Part shown: positions 8,388 to 17,915 of the stretch, one piece after another
Layout: each line of letters opens with the position of its first letter
Position numbering within the stretch: the stretch's first letter is position 1
Assembly: GCF_001702265.1 (NCBI RefSeq)
Contig: NZ_MAUE01000004.1
Location: 45,301 to 109,300 of the forward strand
Source of the DNA: Pseudomonas aylmerensis
GTDB taxonomy: Bacteria; Pseudomonadota; Gammaproteobacteria; Pseudomonadales; Pseudomonadaceae
Reading direction: 5' to 3'
Length of the DNA stretch: 64,000 bases
The notes under the pieces: model-generated
Database searches by the model: none
Seen by the model: only the letters and a program-made list of their open reading frames with translations
What the model was told of the DNA's origin: nothing
Made by a program: the position numbers and the translations under genes

Positions 8388-9669
8388 GGCTGCGCAATGC
8401 CATGAACAGCAGGAAACTTATCCACAGGCCGTGGTTGCCGTAGCCCTGCAACAGCCACGCGAACGGCAGCAGGATCAGCACGGTCAACAGCATCCCATTG
8501 CGCATTTCGCGCGCACGCGTGGCGCCGATAAAAAGGCCGTCCAGTAAATAACTCCACACCGCAATCAATGGCAGCACCGCCAGGTATGGCAGGTAGATGT
8601 CAGCCGTTTCACGCACGCTGGGGATGTCGGTCTGCATTGCGATAAACAGGTGCCCGGCGAACGTGAACAGCAGGGCGAAGCCGACGCTGGCGATCAGCGA
8701 CCAACCGCAGGCGACCACCAATGAACGGCGCAGGGCCTGGCGATCATGCGCGCCGATGGCGTGGCCGCACAGCGCTTCGACTGCGTGGGCCAGGCCGTCG
8801 AGGGCATGTGCGGTCAGCAGCAGGCCGTTGAGCAGCAGTGCGTTGGCGGCCACGGTGGCGTCACCCAGGCGTGCACCTTGCACAGTGATCATGAAAAACA
8901 CCGATTGCAGCGCCAGGCTGCGGATAAAAATATCGCGGTTGACCGCCAGCAGCGGCCGCCAGCTTTGCCACACCTTCAGCGCAGCCCAGGCGATGTGACC
9001 GGGGTAGGCGCGCAGGGCTTTTTGCGTCAGGACCAGGCCGAGCAGGGCGCCGGTCCATTCTGCAATGACCGAGGCGCGTGCGGAGCCGACCACGCCCCAA
9101 TCCAGGCCGAGTACGAACCACAGGTTCAAGGCGATATTCACCAGGTTGGTGGTCAGCAGGATCGCCAGCGGCGCGCGGGCGTTTTGCGTGCCGAGGAACC
9201 AGCCGACCAGCGCGTAACTGGCCAGCGCGGCGGGCAGGCCAAACAGGCGGGTGTGGAAGAAGTCGCGAGTCAGTTGGTTGAGTTCGGGCGACGGTTGCAT
9301 CCACTCCAGCGCCAGATGGCTCAGGGGGATGCCGACGGTTCCCAGCAGCATCGCCAACCCCAGTGCCAGCAGCAAACCCTGCAGCAGGATTTGCCGCAGC
9401 GCCGCTCCATCATTACGCCCGGCGGCCTGGGCGGCGAATCCGGTGGAACCCATGCGCAGGAAACCCATGGCCCAGGCGAGAAAGGTGTAGAGGCTGGCAC
9501 CGACAGCCACCGCGCCGAGTTGGTGGGCGTGCGGCAGGTGGCCGATCACCATGCTGTCGACCAGTGCCACCAGCGGCACCGAAATGTTCGACAGGATCAT
9601 CGGCGCGGCCAGGGCCCAGACGCGGCGGTGAGTGGGGCGGTGGCGCCAGTCGGTGAGCAGGGAATTCAT
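8332..9669 (-). CDS. MATE family efflux transporter, DinF-like
   Basis: This is a 445-residue membrane protein with about twelve hydrophobic segments. MATE exporters couple expulsion of cationic compounds or metabolites to Na+ or H+ entry. The opening phrase HRRVWALAAPMILSNISVPL and the later LVDSMVIGHL are typical of the DinF/NorM superfamily and place it in the DinF branch. The substrate cannot be assigned. It is convergent with the esterase gene and overlaps its 3' end. Upstream of the start a purine-rich GGAGCC serves as ribosome-binding site. Confidence 0.9.
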   Translation of the reverse strand: MNSLLTDWRHRPTHRRVWALAAPMILSNISVPLVALVDSMVIGHLPHAHQLGAVAVGASLYTFLAWAMGFLRMGSTGFAAQAAGRNDGAALRQILLQGLLLALGLAMLLGTVGIPLSHLALEWMQPSPELNQLTRDFFHTRLFGLPAALASYALVGWFLGTQNARAPLAILLTTNLVNIALNLWFVLGLDWGVVGSARASVIAEWTGALLGLVLTQKALRAYPGHIAWAALKVWQSWRPLLAVNRDIFIRSLALQSVFFMITVQGARLGDATVAANALLLNGLLLTAHALDGLAHAVEALCGHAIGAHDRQALRRSLVVACGWSLIASVGFALLFTFAGHLFIAMQTDIPSVRETADIYLPYLAVLPLIAVWSYLLDGLFIGATRAREMRNGMLLTVLILLPFAWLLQGYGNHGLWISFLLFMALRSLTLWAIAWRLNRQNQWLG

Positions 9670-9720
9670 GGAGGCTCCTACGGGGGAGCGGCATTGTAAC
9701 TGTCCGCAGAACGAATGTCG

Positions 9721-9748
9721 GCGCCGGCAAGCCGGCTCCTACAGGGGG
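9721..9748. repeat. Single REP sequence
   Basis: GCGCCGGCAAGCCGGCTCCT followed by ACAGGGGG is one REP of the CCGGCTTGCCGGC class, without an evident inverted partner. It lies in the upstream region of the MATE gene. Confidence 0.75.
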
Positions 9749-9893
9749 TTGGTGTTGGTTGTGGGATTTGGCTGGGCTTGAGCCGTTCAAGAACCAAACT
9801 GCCCTCCGTCGGTCAATGTGACCAGCGCCACATCGGCTTGGCTGGCGCTGATATATAGTTCACCCCTCGGATCCCTCTCACTACGAGTGCCCC

Positions 9894-12800
9894 ATGCTTA
9901 ACAAAGGACTGTTCCTGGCCTGTGCGCTGGCCCTGCTGAGCGCTTGCGACTCTTCCGATAAACCGGCAGCCCCGGCCGCTCCAGCAGCGGCGACGAGTAC
10001 CGCACCGAAGCCGGCCAAGGCGGCGGTGGATGTGGCGGCATTGAAGCAGCGCTATGCCGGGCGTGAGTTGAGTGTGGTGGACGTCTCCGAGGTGCAGCTG
10101 GATGGCGCCAGCACCCTGTCGGTGAGCTTTTCGATTCCACTGGATCCCGAACAGAAATTCGCCGACAAACTGCACCTGGTCGATGCCAAGTCCGGCAAGG
10201 TCGATGGTGCCTGGGAACTCTCCGATAACCTGATGGAGCTGCGCCTGCGCCACTTGGAGCCGCAACGCAAACTGGTGCTCACGGTCGATGCCGGGGTTAA
10301 GGCGGTCAACGACAACACACTTGCCGCCGAATACAGCGCGCGCCTGGAAACCCGTGATCTGCAAGCCACCGTCGGCTTCGCCAGCCGTGGCACCTTGCTG
10401 CCGACGCGCCTGGCCGAAGGCTTGCCGGTGATCGCGCTGAACGTCGACAAGATCGACGTCGAATTCTTCCGGATCAAGCCTGAATCGCTGCCGTCGTTTC
10501 TCGCGCAGTGGGGCCGCAACTCCAGCCTGCAAGGGTATGAATCGCGCGAACTGCTACCTATGGCCGACCTGGTCTACGGCGGGCGTTTCGACCTGAAACC
10601 TGCGCGCAATACCCGCGAAACCCTGTTGTTGCCGATCGCCGGCCTCAAGCCATTGCAGCAGCCGGGCGTGTACCTGGCGGTAATGCGCGCCTCGGGCACC
10701 TACAACTATTCGCAGCCGGCCACGTTGTTCACCTTGAGTGATATCGGCCTGTCGGTGCACCGCTATGCCAACCGCCTGGATGTGTTCACCCAGGCGCTCG
10801 AAGGCGGCAAAGCCCTGGACGGCGTCGACCTCGAAGTGCTGGATGCCAATGGCCGGGTGCTGGGCCAGGGCAAGACCGAGAAGGGTGGTCACGCCGAGTT
10901 GCCACTGCCGAAAAAAGCCCAGGTGCTGCTCGCCAAGCAAGGCGAACAGACCAGCCTGCTGCGCCTCGACAGCGCCGCGCTGGATCTGGCCGAGTTCGAC
11001 ATCGGCGGCCAGCCGTCCCACCCGTTGCAGTTCTTTGTGTTCGGCCCGCGCGATTTGTATCGCCCTGGCGAAACCGTGCTGCTCAACGCCCTGCTGCGCG
11101 ACAAGGATGGCAACGCGGTCAAGCCGCAGCCGGTGAGCGTCGAAGTGCGTCGCCCGGATGAGCAGGTGAGCCGCAAGTTCGTGTGGGATGCCGATGCTTC
11201 CGGCCTGTATCAATATCAACTGCAACTGGCGGGCGAAGCGCCGACCGGGCGCTGGCAATTGGTATTCGACCTGGGTGACGGCAAGCCGCAGCTGTATGAG
11301 TTCCTTGTCGAAGACTTCCTGCCCGAGCGCCTGGCCCTGGAACTCAAGGGCAGCGACACGGCCCTGAGCCCGGCGGATAACCCGGTCATTCACGTCAATG
11401 GACGCTACCTCTACGGCGCGCCGGCCTCGGGCAACCGGGTCAGCGGCCAGGTCTATGTGCGCCCGCTGCGTGAAGCGGTCAAGGCACTGCCGGGCTACCA
11501 GTTCGGTTCGGTCACCGAGGAAGAGCTGAGCCAGGATTTCGAGTTGGACGAAAGCGTCCTCGATGCCAAAGGCCAGGAAGACCTCACCCTGGAAAGCAAA
11601 TGGGCCGACGCCAAGTCGCCGCTGCAATTGATCGTGCAAGCGAGCCTGCAAGAGTCGGGCGGGCGCCCGATCACCCGGCGCCTGGTGCAGCCGATCTGGC
11701 CGGCCGAACAGCTGCCGGGCCTGCGCGGGTTGTTTGACGGCAAGGAAACCAACGGCGACGGCCCGGCGGAATTCGAAGTGCTGGTGGCCAATCAGGACGG
11801 GCAGAAACTCGCCGCGCAAAACCTCAAGGTGCGCCTGGTGCGCGAGCGTCGTGACTACTACTGGAACTACTCCGACAGCGATGGCTGGAGCTATCACTAC
11901 AACGAAAAATTCCTCAACCTCGACGAACAGACCCTGAACATCAAGGCCGGCGACACCGCCAAGGTCAGCTTCCAGGTGGAGTGGGGCCCATATCGCGTGG
12001 AGGTCGAAGACCCGCAGACCGGCCTGGTCAGCAGCCTGCGTTTCTGGGCCGGTTACCAGGCCCAGGACAATACCGAGGGCGGCGCCGTACGGCCCGACCA
12101 GGTCAAGCTGGCGTTGGACAAGCCTGCGTATGGCGACGGCGATACCGCCAACGTCACGGTCACGCCGCCGGCTGCCGGTAAAGGCTACCTGCTGGTGGAG
12201 TCCGCCGAAGGGCCGCTGTGGTGGCAGGAAATCGACGTGCCGGCCGAAGGCAAAAGCTTCGCGGTGAAGCTCGACCCGAAATGGTCACGCCATGATCTGT
12301 ATGTGAGCGCGCTGGTGATTCGCCCCGGCGAGCGCAAAGCCAATATCACCCCTAAACGCGCGGTGGGCCTGCTGCACCTGCCGCTGGACCGCACCCAGCG
12401 CAAACTCGGCGTGACCCTGACCGCGCCGGAAAAAATGCGTCCCAAACAACCGCTGACGGTAAAGATTGCCGCGAAGAATGCGGACGGCAGCGTGCCCAAG
12501 CAGGTGCACGTGCTGGTGGCCGCGGTGGACGTGGGCATCCTCAATATCACCGAATACCCGACACCGGACCCGTACTCCAGCCTGTTCGGTCGCAAGGCCT
12601 ATGGTGTCGACCAGTTCGACATCTACGGCCAGTTGATCGAAGCCGGACAGGGCCGCCTGGCCAGCCTGGCCTTCGGTGGTGACGCGGCGCTGGCCAAGGG
12701 CGGCAAGCGTCCGGATACCAGCGTCACTATCGTTGCGCTGCAAAGCGCACCGGTGACCCTGAATGAGCAAGGCGAAGGCGAAGTCAGCGTCAATATCCCC

Positions 12801-14795
12801 GACTTCAACGGCGAGTTGCGCCTGATGGCCCAGGCCTGGAGCGATGACCGCTACGGCATGGCCGAGGGCAAGACGGTGATTGCCGCACCGCTGATTGCCG
12901 AACTGTCGGCTCCGCGCTTTCTCGCCGGAGGTGACCAGACCACGCTGGCGCTGGACTTGTCCAACCTGTCGGGCAAGGCGCAGAAGCTGGAGGTACAACT
13001 GAGCGCCGAAGGGCAATTGGAGCTGGTCAACAGCGGCGCGCAATCCATCGAGCTCAAGCAGGGCCAGCGCACCACGCTGCGCATCCCGGTCAAAGCCTGG
13101 GGCGGCCTGGGCCAGGGCAAGGTCAAGGTGACCGTGAATGGCCTGGACCTGCCCGGCGAAAACCTGCCGCCGTTCAGCCGCGAATGGACCCTGGGCGTGC
13201 GCCCGGCGTATCCGGCATTGCTCAAGCATTATCGCGCGGTGCTCAAAAGCGAGCCGTGGAGCCTGCCCGCTGGCACGCTGGAGCAGTTCGATGCGTCGGG
13301 ACGCGAGGCGTTGCTGAGTCTGTCGAGCCGACCGCCGTTGAACCTGGGTGCGCAGATCAGTGCGCTCAAGGCCTACCCCTATGGATGCCTGGAGCAGACC
13401 GCGAGTGGCTTGTACCCCTCGCTCTACGCCGACGACGCTTTGCTCAAGCGCCTGGGGGTGAAAGGCGAGCCGGATGCCGCGCGCAAGCGCAAGATCGAGC
13501 TGGGCATCGAGCGCCTGCTGGGCATGCAGCGCTACAACGGCAGCTTTGGGCTGTGGGGCGCCGATGGTGAGGAAGAGTATTGGCTGACCGCGTATGTCAC
13601 TGACTTCCTGCTGCGCGCCCGTGACCAGGGCTTTGCAGTACCGCCCGAGGCCTTGAAGAAGGCCAGCGAACGCCTGCTGCGGTATGTGCAGGAACGTAAC
13701 CTGATCGAAGTCGATTACAGCGACAACGCCGACCACACGCGTTTCGCCGTGCAGGCCTACGCCGGCATGGTCCTGGCGCGCAGTCAGCAGGCACCGTTGG
13801 GCGCGCTGCGGAGTATTTTCGAACGACGCAGCGAAGCACGTTCGGGGCTGCCGCTGGTGCAGCTGTCCATCGCCCTGCAGAAGATGGGCGATCAGCCGCG
13901 CGCCGACCAGGCGCTGCAGGCGGGGCTGGCAACCCAGCGCAGTGCCAATGAGTGGCTGGCCGATTACGGCAGCCCGCTGCGCGACCAGGCGATGATCCTG
14001 GCCTTGCTGGAAGAGAATGACCTGGCCAAGGGCAAGCGTGAGGAGCGCCTGTTCACACTGTCGGATCAGTTGGCGGCCAGCCCTTACCTGTCGACCCAGG
14101 AACGTAACTCGCTGTTCCTGGCCGGGCGTCTTGGGTTCGCGCAGCCCGAGGCGAACTGGCAGGTGTCGCTTACCGGCAGCGGCGGTGTGCAGGCGTTGAA
14201 TAACCAGCAGTCGACCCTGGCGCTGGACGGCAAGCAGCTGTCCAGCGACCTGACCTTGAGCAATCAGGGTGACACGCCGGTGTACCAGCAACTGACGCTG
14301 TCGGGTTATCCACAAGTGCCACCGGCAGCCGGTGGCGACAACCTGAGCATCCGCCGCGAATACCTCGGCATGAACGGTCAGCCGCTGAACCTGCGTACGC
14401 TGAACAGCGGTGACCTGGTGCTGGTGCACCTGGCGGTGAGCGCCAAGCAACGGGTGCCGGACGCGTTGGTGGTGGACTTGCTGCCCGCGGGCCTGGAGCT
14501 GGAAAACCAGAACCTGGCGCAAAGCGCGGCGAGCCTGGAAAACGCCAGCAGCCAGGTCAAGGAGTGGCGTGAGTCGATGCAGAATGCATCGCTCAAGCAC
14601 CAGGAATTCAGGGATGACCGCTATGTGGCGGCGATGAACCTCGACGGGTATGGCACCACGCACCTGCTGTACCTGGCACGGGCGGTGACGCCGGGGACTT
14701 ACCGGGTGCCGCCGCCGCAGGTGGAGTCGATGTACCGGCCGAACTGGCAGGCGGTGGGGGAGACGCCGGCGGATCTGGTGATCAAGGGGCGTTGA
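9894..14795 (+). CDS. yfhM: Bacterial alpha-2-macroglobulin lipoprotein (YfhM type)
   Basis: This 1633-residue lipoprotein is a periplasmic protease trap, thought to protect the envelope when the wall or outer membrane is breached. The signal peptide ends in lipobox LSAC (Cys18). An Asp follows the Cys, which in enteric bacteria favours inner-membrane retention. The thioester motif CLEQ is present at residues 1165-1168 (context YPYGCLEQTASGLYPS), so it belongs to the thioester-bearing class. The length matches E. coli YfhM. A bait region cannot be located reliably by eye. The partner gene pbpC lies just downstream, the arrangement known from E. coli, though here a small opposite-strand gene separates them. 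REPs flank it on both sides. Confidence 0.95.
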   Translation: MLNKGLFLACALALLSACDSSDKPAAPAAPAAATSTAPKPAKAAVDVAALKQRYAGRELSVVDVSEVQLDGASTLSVSFSIPLDPEQKFADKLHLVDAKSGKVDGAWELSDNLMELRLRHLEPQRKLVLTVDAGVKAVNDNTLAAEYSARLETRDLQATVGFASRGTLLPTRLAEGLPVIALNVDKIDVEFFRIKPESLPSFLAQWGRNSSLQGYESRELLPMADLVYGGRFDLKPARNTRETLLLPIAGLKPLQQPGVYLAVMRASGTYNYSQPATLFTLSDIGLSVHRYANRLDVFTQALEGGKALDGVDLEVLDANGRVLGQGKTEKGGHAELPLPKKAQVLLAKQGEQTSLLRLDSAALDLAEFDIGGQPSHPLQFFVFGPRDLYRPGETVLLNALLRDKDGNAVKPQPVSVEVRRPDEQVSRKFVWDADASGLYQYQLQLAGEAPTGRWQLVFDLGDGKPQLYEFLVEDFLPERLALELKGSDTALSPADNPVIHVNGRYLYGAPASGNRVSGQVYVRPLREAVKALPGYQFGSVTEEELSQDFELDESVLDAKGQEDLTLESKWADAKSPLQLIVQASLQESGGRPITRRLVQPIWPAEQLPGLRGLFDGKETNGDGPAEFEVLVANQDGQKLAAQNLKVRLVRERRDYYWNYSDSDGWSYHYNEKFLNLDEQTLNIKAGDTAKVSFQVEWGPYRVEVEDPQTGLVSSLRFWAGYQAQDNTEGGAVRPDQVKLALDKPAYGDGDTANVTVTPPAAGKGYLLVESAEGPLWWQEIDVPAEGKSFAVKLDPKWSRHDLYVSALVIRPGERKANITPKRAVGLLHLPLDRTQRKLGVTLTAPEKMRPKQPLTVKIAAKNADGSVPKQVHVLVAAVDVGILNITEYPTPDPYSSLFGRKAYGVDQFDIYGQLIEAGQGRLASLAFGGDAALAKGGKRPDTSVTIVALQSAPVTLNEQGEGEVSVNIPDFNGELRLMAQAWSDDRYGMAEGKTVIAAPLIAELSAPRFLAGGDQTTLALDLSNLSGKAQKLEVQLSAEGQLELVNSGAQSIELKQGQRTTLRIPVKAWGGLGQGKVKVTVNGLDLPGENLPPFSREWTLGVRPAYPALLKHYRAVLKSEPWSLPAGTLEQFDASGREALLSLSSRPPLNLGAQISALKAYPYGCLEQTASGLYPSLYADDALLKRLGVKGEPDAARKRKIELGIERLLGMQRYNGSFGLWGADGEEEYWLTAYVTDFLLRARDQGFAVPPEALKKASERLLRYVQERNLIEVDYSDNADHTRFAVQAYAGMVLARSQQAPLGALRSIFERRSEARSGLPLVQLSIALQKMGDQPRADQALQAGLATQRSANEWLADYGSPLRDQAMILALLEENDLAKGKREERLFTLSDQLAASPYLSTQERNSLFLAGRLGFAQPEANWQVSLTGSGGVQALNNQQSTLALDGKQLSSDLTLSNQGDTPVYQQLTLSGYPQVPPAAGGDNLSIRREYLGMNGQPLNLRTLNSGDLVLVHLAVSAKQRVPDALVVDLLPAGLELENQNLAQSAASLENASSQVKEWRESMQNASLKHQEFRDDRYVAAMNLDGYGTTHLLYLARAVTPGTYRVPPPQVESMYRPNWQAVGETPADLVIKGR

Positions 14796-14821
14796 AGGTC
14801 TCGACCTGAAATGCGCACTCA

Positions 14822-14912
14822 ATGTGGGAGCGGGCTTGCTCGCGAAGGCGTAGTGTCAGTCAGCGTATTGGGTACTGACCCAGCGTCTTCGCGAGCAAGC
14901 CCGCTCCCACAG
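14822..14912. repeat. REPIN after the alpha-2-macroglobulin gene
   Basis: GTGGGAGCGGGCTTGCTCGC with GAAGGCG on the left is inverted as CGTCTTCGCGAGCAAGCCCG with CTCCCAC on the right, about 35 bases apart. This belongs to the GGGCTTGCTCGCGAA class. It sits between the convergent alpha-2-macroglobulin and small membrane-protein genes and can form a long stem. Confidence 0.9.
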
Positions 14913-14930
14913 GGGTTTTTGGTTTTTGGT

Positions 14931-15224
14931 TTAGTGGACGACCCAACTGAGGAGCCACAGGCCGAGCATCAGCCAAATGATGCCGAAGATGATCGAGGCG
15001 CGCATGAAGGCGCGTACGGCTGAGTACAGGAAGAGCAGGCCGACGATCAGGGTGAGGATGCTGATGATCGACGTGTCCATGCCCAGCGTGCGCGACAGGC
15101 CTTCGATAAAGTTGCCGCCCGCGTGGGTCAAGGCGCCGAACAACCCGCTGAGCCCGTCGACGATAAAGCGGATGACGGAGCCGAGCGCCTGGCCCAACCA
15201 TTCGAAGAAGCTTTCTACCTGCAT
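14931..15224 (-). CDS. Small membrane protein of unknown function
   Basis: This 97-residue protein has an amphipathic N-terminal half (FFEWLGQALGSVIRFIVDGL) and two clear hydrophobic segments, about 53-68 (ISILTLIVGLLFLYSA) and about 76-95 (SIIFGIIWLMLGLWLLSWVV). A CAGGA lies upstream of the ATG. I recognise no catalytic motif. It lies on the strand opposite to the alpha-2-macroglobulin and pbpC genes, between them, which suggests independent expression. It could be an envelope accessory protein, but nothing in the sequence proves it. Confidence 0.72.
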   Translation of the reverse strand: MQVESFFEWLGQALGSVIRFIVDGLSGLFGALTHAGGNFIEGLSRTLGMDTSIISILTLIVGLLFLYSAVRAFMRASIIFGIIWLMLGLWLLSWVVH

Positions 15225-15404
15225 GAGTGTGTCCTGATAAGAAGGTGGGCGTATCTGTGCGTTGGTTGTTATTGCGACAGGCTAGTTCCGTGAAGCATAG
15301 AGGTTTGCAGGTTTAATAATGGGTTTCCTTTGTTTTTGGTGTACGCATTTCAGTATGGGGGCTGACTTGTCGGGTCGCCGCCTTGCTGCGAGAGCGGTGG
15401 GCCT

Positions 15405-17774
15405 GTGACGCATTTACCCACTGAACCAACGCTATCGCCGGCAATCCGGCTCCTACGGGTGTTGCGTTGGGGCTTGGGCGCCGTGGTGTTGCTGGTGGCG
15501 CTGCTGTGGCTGGCGGATCGGATCTGGCCGTTGCCGCTGCCCGAGGATGACCTGGCGCGGGTGGTGCTGGCTGAGGATGGCACGCCGTTGTGGCGGTTTG
15601 CCGATGCCAATGGTGTATGGCGCTACCCGGTGCAGACCGGCGAAGTGTCGCCGTATTACCTGGACGCATTGCTCACCTACGAAGACCGCTGGTTTTATCA
15701 GCACCCCGGGGTGAACCCGTTGGCGCTGGTGCGGGCGACGTGGCAGAACCTGACGGGCGCGCGCGTGGTGTCCGGCGGCAGCACCTTGTCGATGCAGGTC
15801 GCGCGCCTGCTCGACCCCCACTCGCGGACTTTCCACGGCAAGCTGCGCCAGTTATGGCGCACGGCGCAGTTGGAGTGGCACCTGTCCAAGGAACAGATCC
15901 TCAACCTGTACCTGAACCGCGCGCCGTTTGGCGGCACGTTGCAGGGCGTGGCCGCCGCCAGTTGGGCGTACCTGGGTAAATCGCCGGCGCAACTGACGCA
16001 TGCCGAAGCCGCCCTGCTCGCGGTGTTGCCCCAGGCACCCAGCCGCTTGCGTCCCGACCGTCACCCGCAGCGCGCCCAGGAAGCCCGCGACAAGGTGCTG
16101 CGTCGCCTCGCCGAATTCCAGGTATGGCCGCAGCCGGCGGTGGACGAAGCCCTCGAAGAACCGTTGCTGCTCGCCCCGCGCCTGGAACCGAGCCTGGCGC
16201 CCTTGCTCGCTCGACGCCTGAACCGTCCGGACAGCCCGCCGCTGATCCGCACCACCCTGGACGCCACCCTGCAACGCCGGCTCGAAGACCTGCTGCTGGG
16301 CTGGCGCGCGCGCCTGCCGGAACACACCTCCGCCGCCATCCTGGTGGTGGAAGAGGAAACCATGGCCGTGCGCGCCTACCTGGGCTCAGTGGATATCAAC
16401 GATACCAAGCGCTTCGGCCATGTGGACATGATCAGCGCGCTGCGCTCGCCAGGCTCCACGTTGAAACCCTTCCTGTATGGCATGGCGCTGGACGACGGGC
16501 TGATTCATTCCGAATCCCTGTTGCAGGATGTGCCCCGACGTTACGGCGATTACCGGCCGGGCAACTTCTCCATGGGGTTTACCGGCGCGGTGCCGGCGAG
16601 CACGGCGCTGTCCAGCTCGCTGAATTTGCCCGCGGTGCAGTTGTTGGAAGCCTACGGGCCCAAGCGCTTTGCCGCGCAGATGCGTATCGGCGGTGTGCCC
16701 TTGGCCTTGCCGGCGTTGGCAGAGCCCAACCTGGCGTTGATCCTGGGCGGCGCGGGCAGCCGCCTCGAAGACCTGGTCAGCGGCTACAGTGCCTTCGCCC
16801 GGGATGGCAAGAGCGCCACTCTCCGTTTACAGCCGGACGATACGCTGAGAGAACGGCCAATGTTGTCGCCAGGATCCGCCTGGATCATCCGCCGCATCCT
16901 CAGCGGCCAGGCACGGCCCGACCGTGACCCGCGCGCCGAACTGGTACAGCGCCCGGTATTGGCCTGGAAAACCGGCACCAGCTACGGTTTTCGCGATGCC
17001 TGGGCGATTGGTGTCGGGCCGCGCTATTTGATCGGCGTGTGGATCGGCCGCCCGGACGGCACGCCGGTGCCGGGGCAGTTCGGCCTCGCGTCGGCGGCGC
17101 CGTTGATGCTGCAGGTGCACGATGTACTGACCAACCGCGACAGCCAGCGCGGTATCAGCGCAGCGGTCAAACCGGTGCCGGCCAATGTCGGCGTGGCCGC
17201 GATCTGTTGGCCACTGGGCCAGCCCATGAGCCGCAGCGACCCTAATTGCCGTCGCCAGCGGTTTGCTTGGACGCTGGACAACACCACGCCGCCGACCTTG
17301 CAGGCGTTGGATCAACCGTTGAGCGTGGGCTTGATGGAAAGCGTCTGGGTCAATGCCAAGGGCCTGCGAGTGGATGCCCATTGCCCTGGCGCGGTGGCGA
17401 AAAACATAGCCTTGTGGCCGGCGCCGCTGGAACCCTGGCTGCCCAGGGTGGAGCGTCGTGAAGCGCGGATTCCGCCGGCCGACCCTGATTGCCCGCCGCC
17501 GGCCTTGGCCGCTGCGTCGCCGCTGTCCATCGTCGGCGTGCGCGAAGGTGACCAATTGCGCCTGCCGGCCGCCAGCCAACAAGCTCTGCGCTTGAAACTC
17601 TCCGCCCTGGGCGGCAGTGGCCGGCGCTGGTGGTTCCTCAATGGCGCACCGTTGGGTGACAGCGCCAACCAGGAATTTATCAATGCCAGCTTCGAGCACC
17701 TGGGCCGCTACCAGCTCAGCGTTCTCGACGAAGCCGGACAGACCGCCCGGCTCGAATTCAGCGTCGTCGACTGA
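15405..17774 (+). CDS. pbpC: Penicillin-binding protein 1C (PbpC)
   Basis: This is a bifunctional class A penicillin-binding protein of 789 residues or a little less. An N-terminal membrane anchor (about 19-37) is followed by the glycosyltransferase domain with EDRWFYQHPG (catalytic Glu93). The transpeptidase domain carries SxxK at Ser351-Lys354 (SPGSTLKPF), SxN at 405-407 (SSSLN) and KTG at 522-524. A C-terminal beta-rich extension typical of PBP1C follows. PBP1C genes usually accompany yfhM-type alpha-2-macroglobulin, as here. The start is uncertain: the GTG at 15405 has only a weak ribosome-binding site, and codons 9-19 lie within a REP-like sequence. A GTG at 15459 would give a 771-residue protein closer to the usual length. 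Confidence 0.95.
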   Translation: MTHLPTEPTLSPAIRLLRVLRWGLGAVVLLVALLWLADRIWPLPLPEDDLARVVLAEDGTPLWRFADANGVWRYPVQTGEVSPYYLDALLTYEDRWFYQHPGVNPLALVRATWQNLTGARVVSGGSTLSMQVARLLDPHSRTFHGKLRQLWRTAQLEWHLSKEQILNLYLNRAPFGGTLQGVAAASWAYLGKSPAQLTHAEAALLAVLPQAPSRLRPDRHPQRAQEARDKVLRRLAEFQVWPQPAVDEALEEPLLLAPRLEPSLAPLLARRLNRPDSPPLIRTTLDATLQRRLEDLLLGWRARLPEHTSAAILVVEEETMAVRAYLGSVDINDTKRFGHVDMISALRSPGSTLKPFLYGMALDDGLIHSESLLQDVPRRYGDYRPGNFSMGFTGAVPASTALSSSLNLPAVQLLEAYGPKRFAAQMRIGGVPLALPALAEPNLALILGGAGSRLEDLVSGYSAFARDGKSATLRLQPDDTLRERPMLSPGSAWIIRRILSGQARPDRDPRAELVQRPVLAWKTGTSYGFRDAWAIGVGPRYLIGVWIGRPDGTPVPGQFGLASAAPLMLQVHDVLTNRDSQRGISAAVKPVPANVGVAAICWPLGQPMSRSDPNCRRQRFAWTLDNTTPPTLQALDQPLSVGLMESVWVNAKGLRVDAHCPGAVAKNIALWPAPLEPWLPRVERREARIPPADPDCPPPALAAASPLSIVGVREGDQLRLPAASQQALRLKLSALGGSGRRWWFLNGAPLGDSANQEFINASFEHLGRYQLSVLDEAGQTARLEFSVVD
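15431..15459. repeat. REP-like sequence over the pbpC 5' end
   Basis: GCTATCGCCGGCAATCCGGC followed by TCCTACGGG matches the local REP class with one change in the central palindrome. It overlaps the first codons of the longest pbpC frame, encoding roughly TLSPAIRLLR. Either the protein starts downstream or the REP has become coding. Confidence 0.65.
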
Positions 17775-17777
17775 ACT

Positions 17778-17849
17778 GCCATCGCCGGTAAGCCGGCGCC
17801 TACAGGGGAATGCATGCCAAACCGTAGGAGCCGGCTTGCCGGTGATAGC
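17778..17849. repeat. REP pair between pbpC and the MazG-like gene
   Basis: GCCATCGCCGGTAAGCCGGC with GCCTAC at 17778-17803 and the inverted GTAGGAGCCGGCTTGCCGGT with GATAGC at 17824-17849 form an inverted pair about 20 bases apart. The orientation is opposite to most other REPINs here, with the conserved GTAG ends facing inwards. Confidence 0.85.
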
Positions 17850-17915
17850 GCCCCAAAGGTTCACTTGCCTTCAAAGCCATTCCCCCCGAAGCTATCCACC
17901 TTCAGGAGCCCCCGC

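Noticed and set aside
12285..14822. 845-codon open frame opposite the alpha-2-macroglobulin gene
   Set aside because: It is antisense to a well-supported gene, its composition is the Arg/Gln/His/Leu-rich pattern typical of shadow frames in high-GC DNA, and it lacks a ribosome-binding site.
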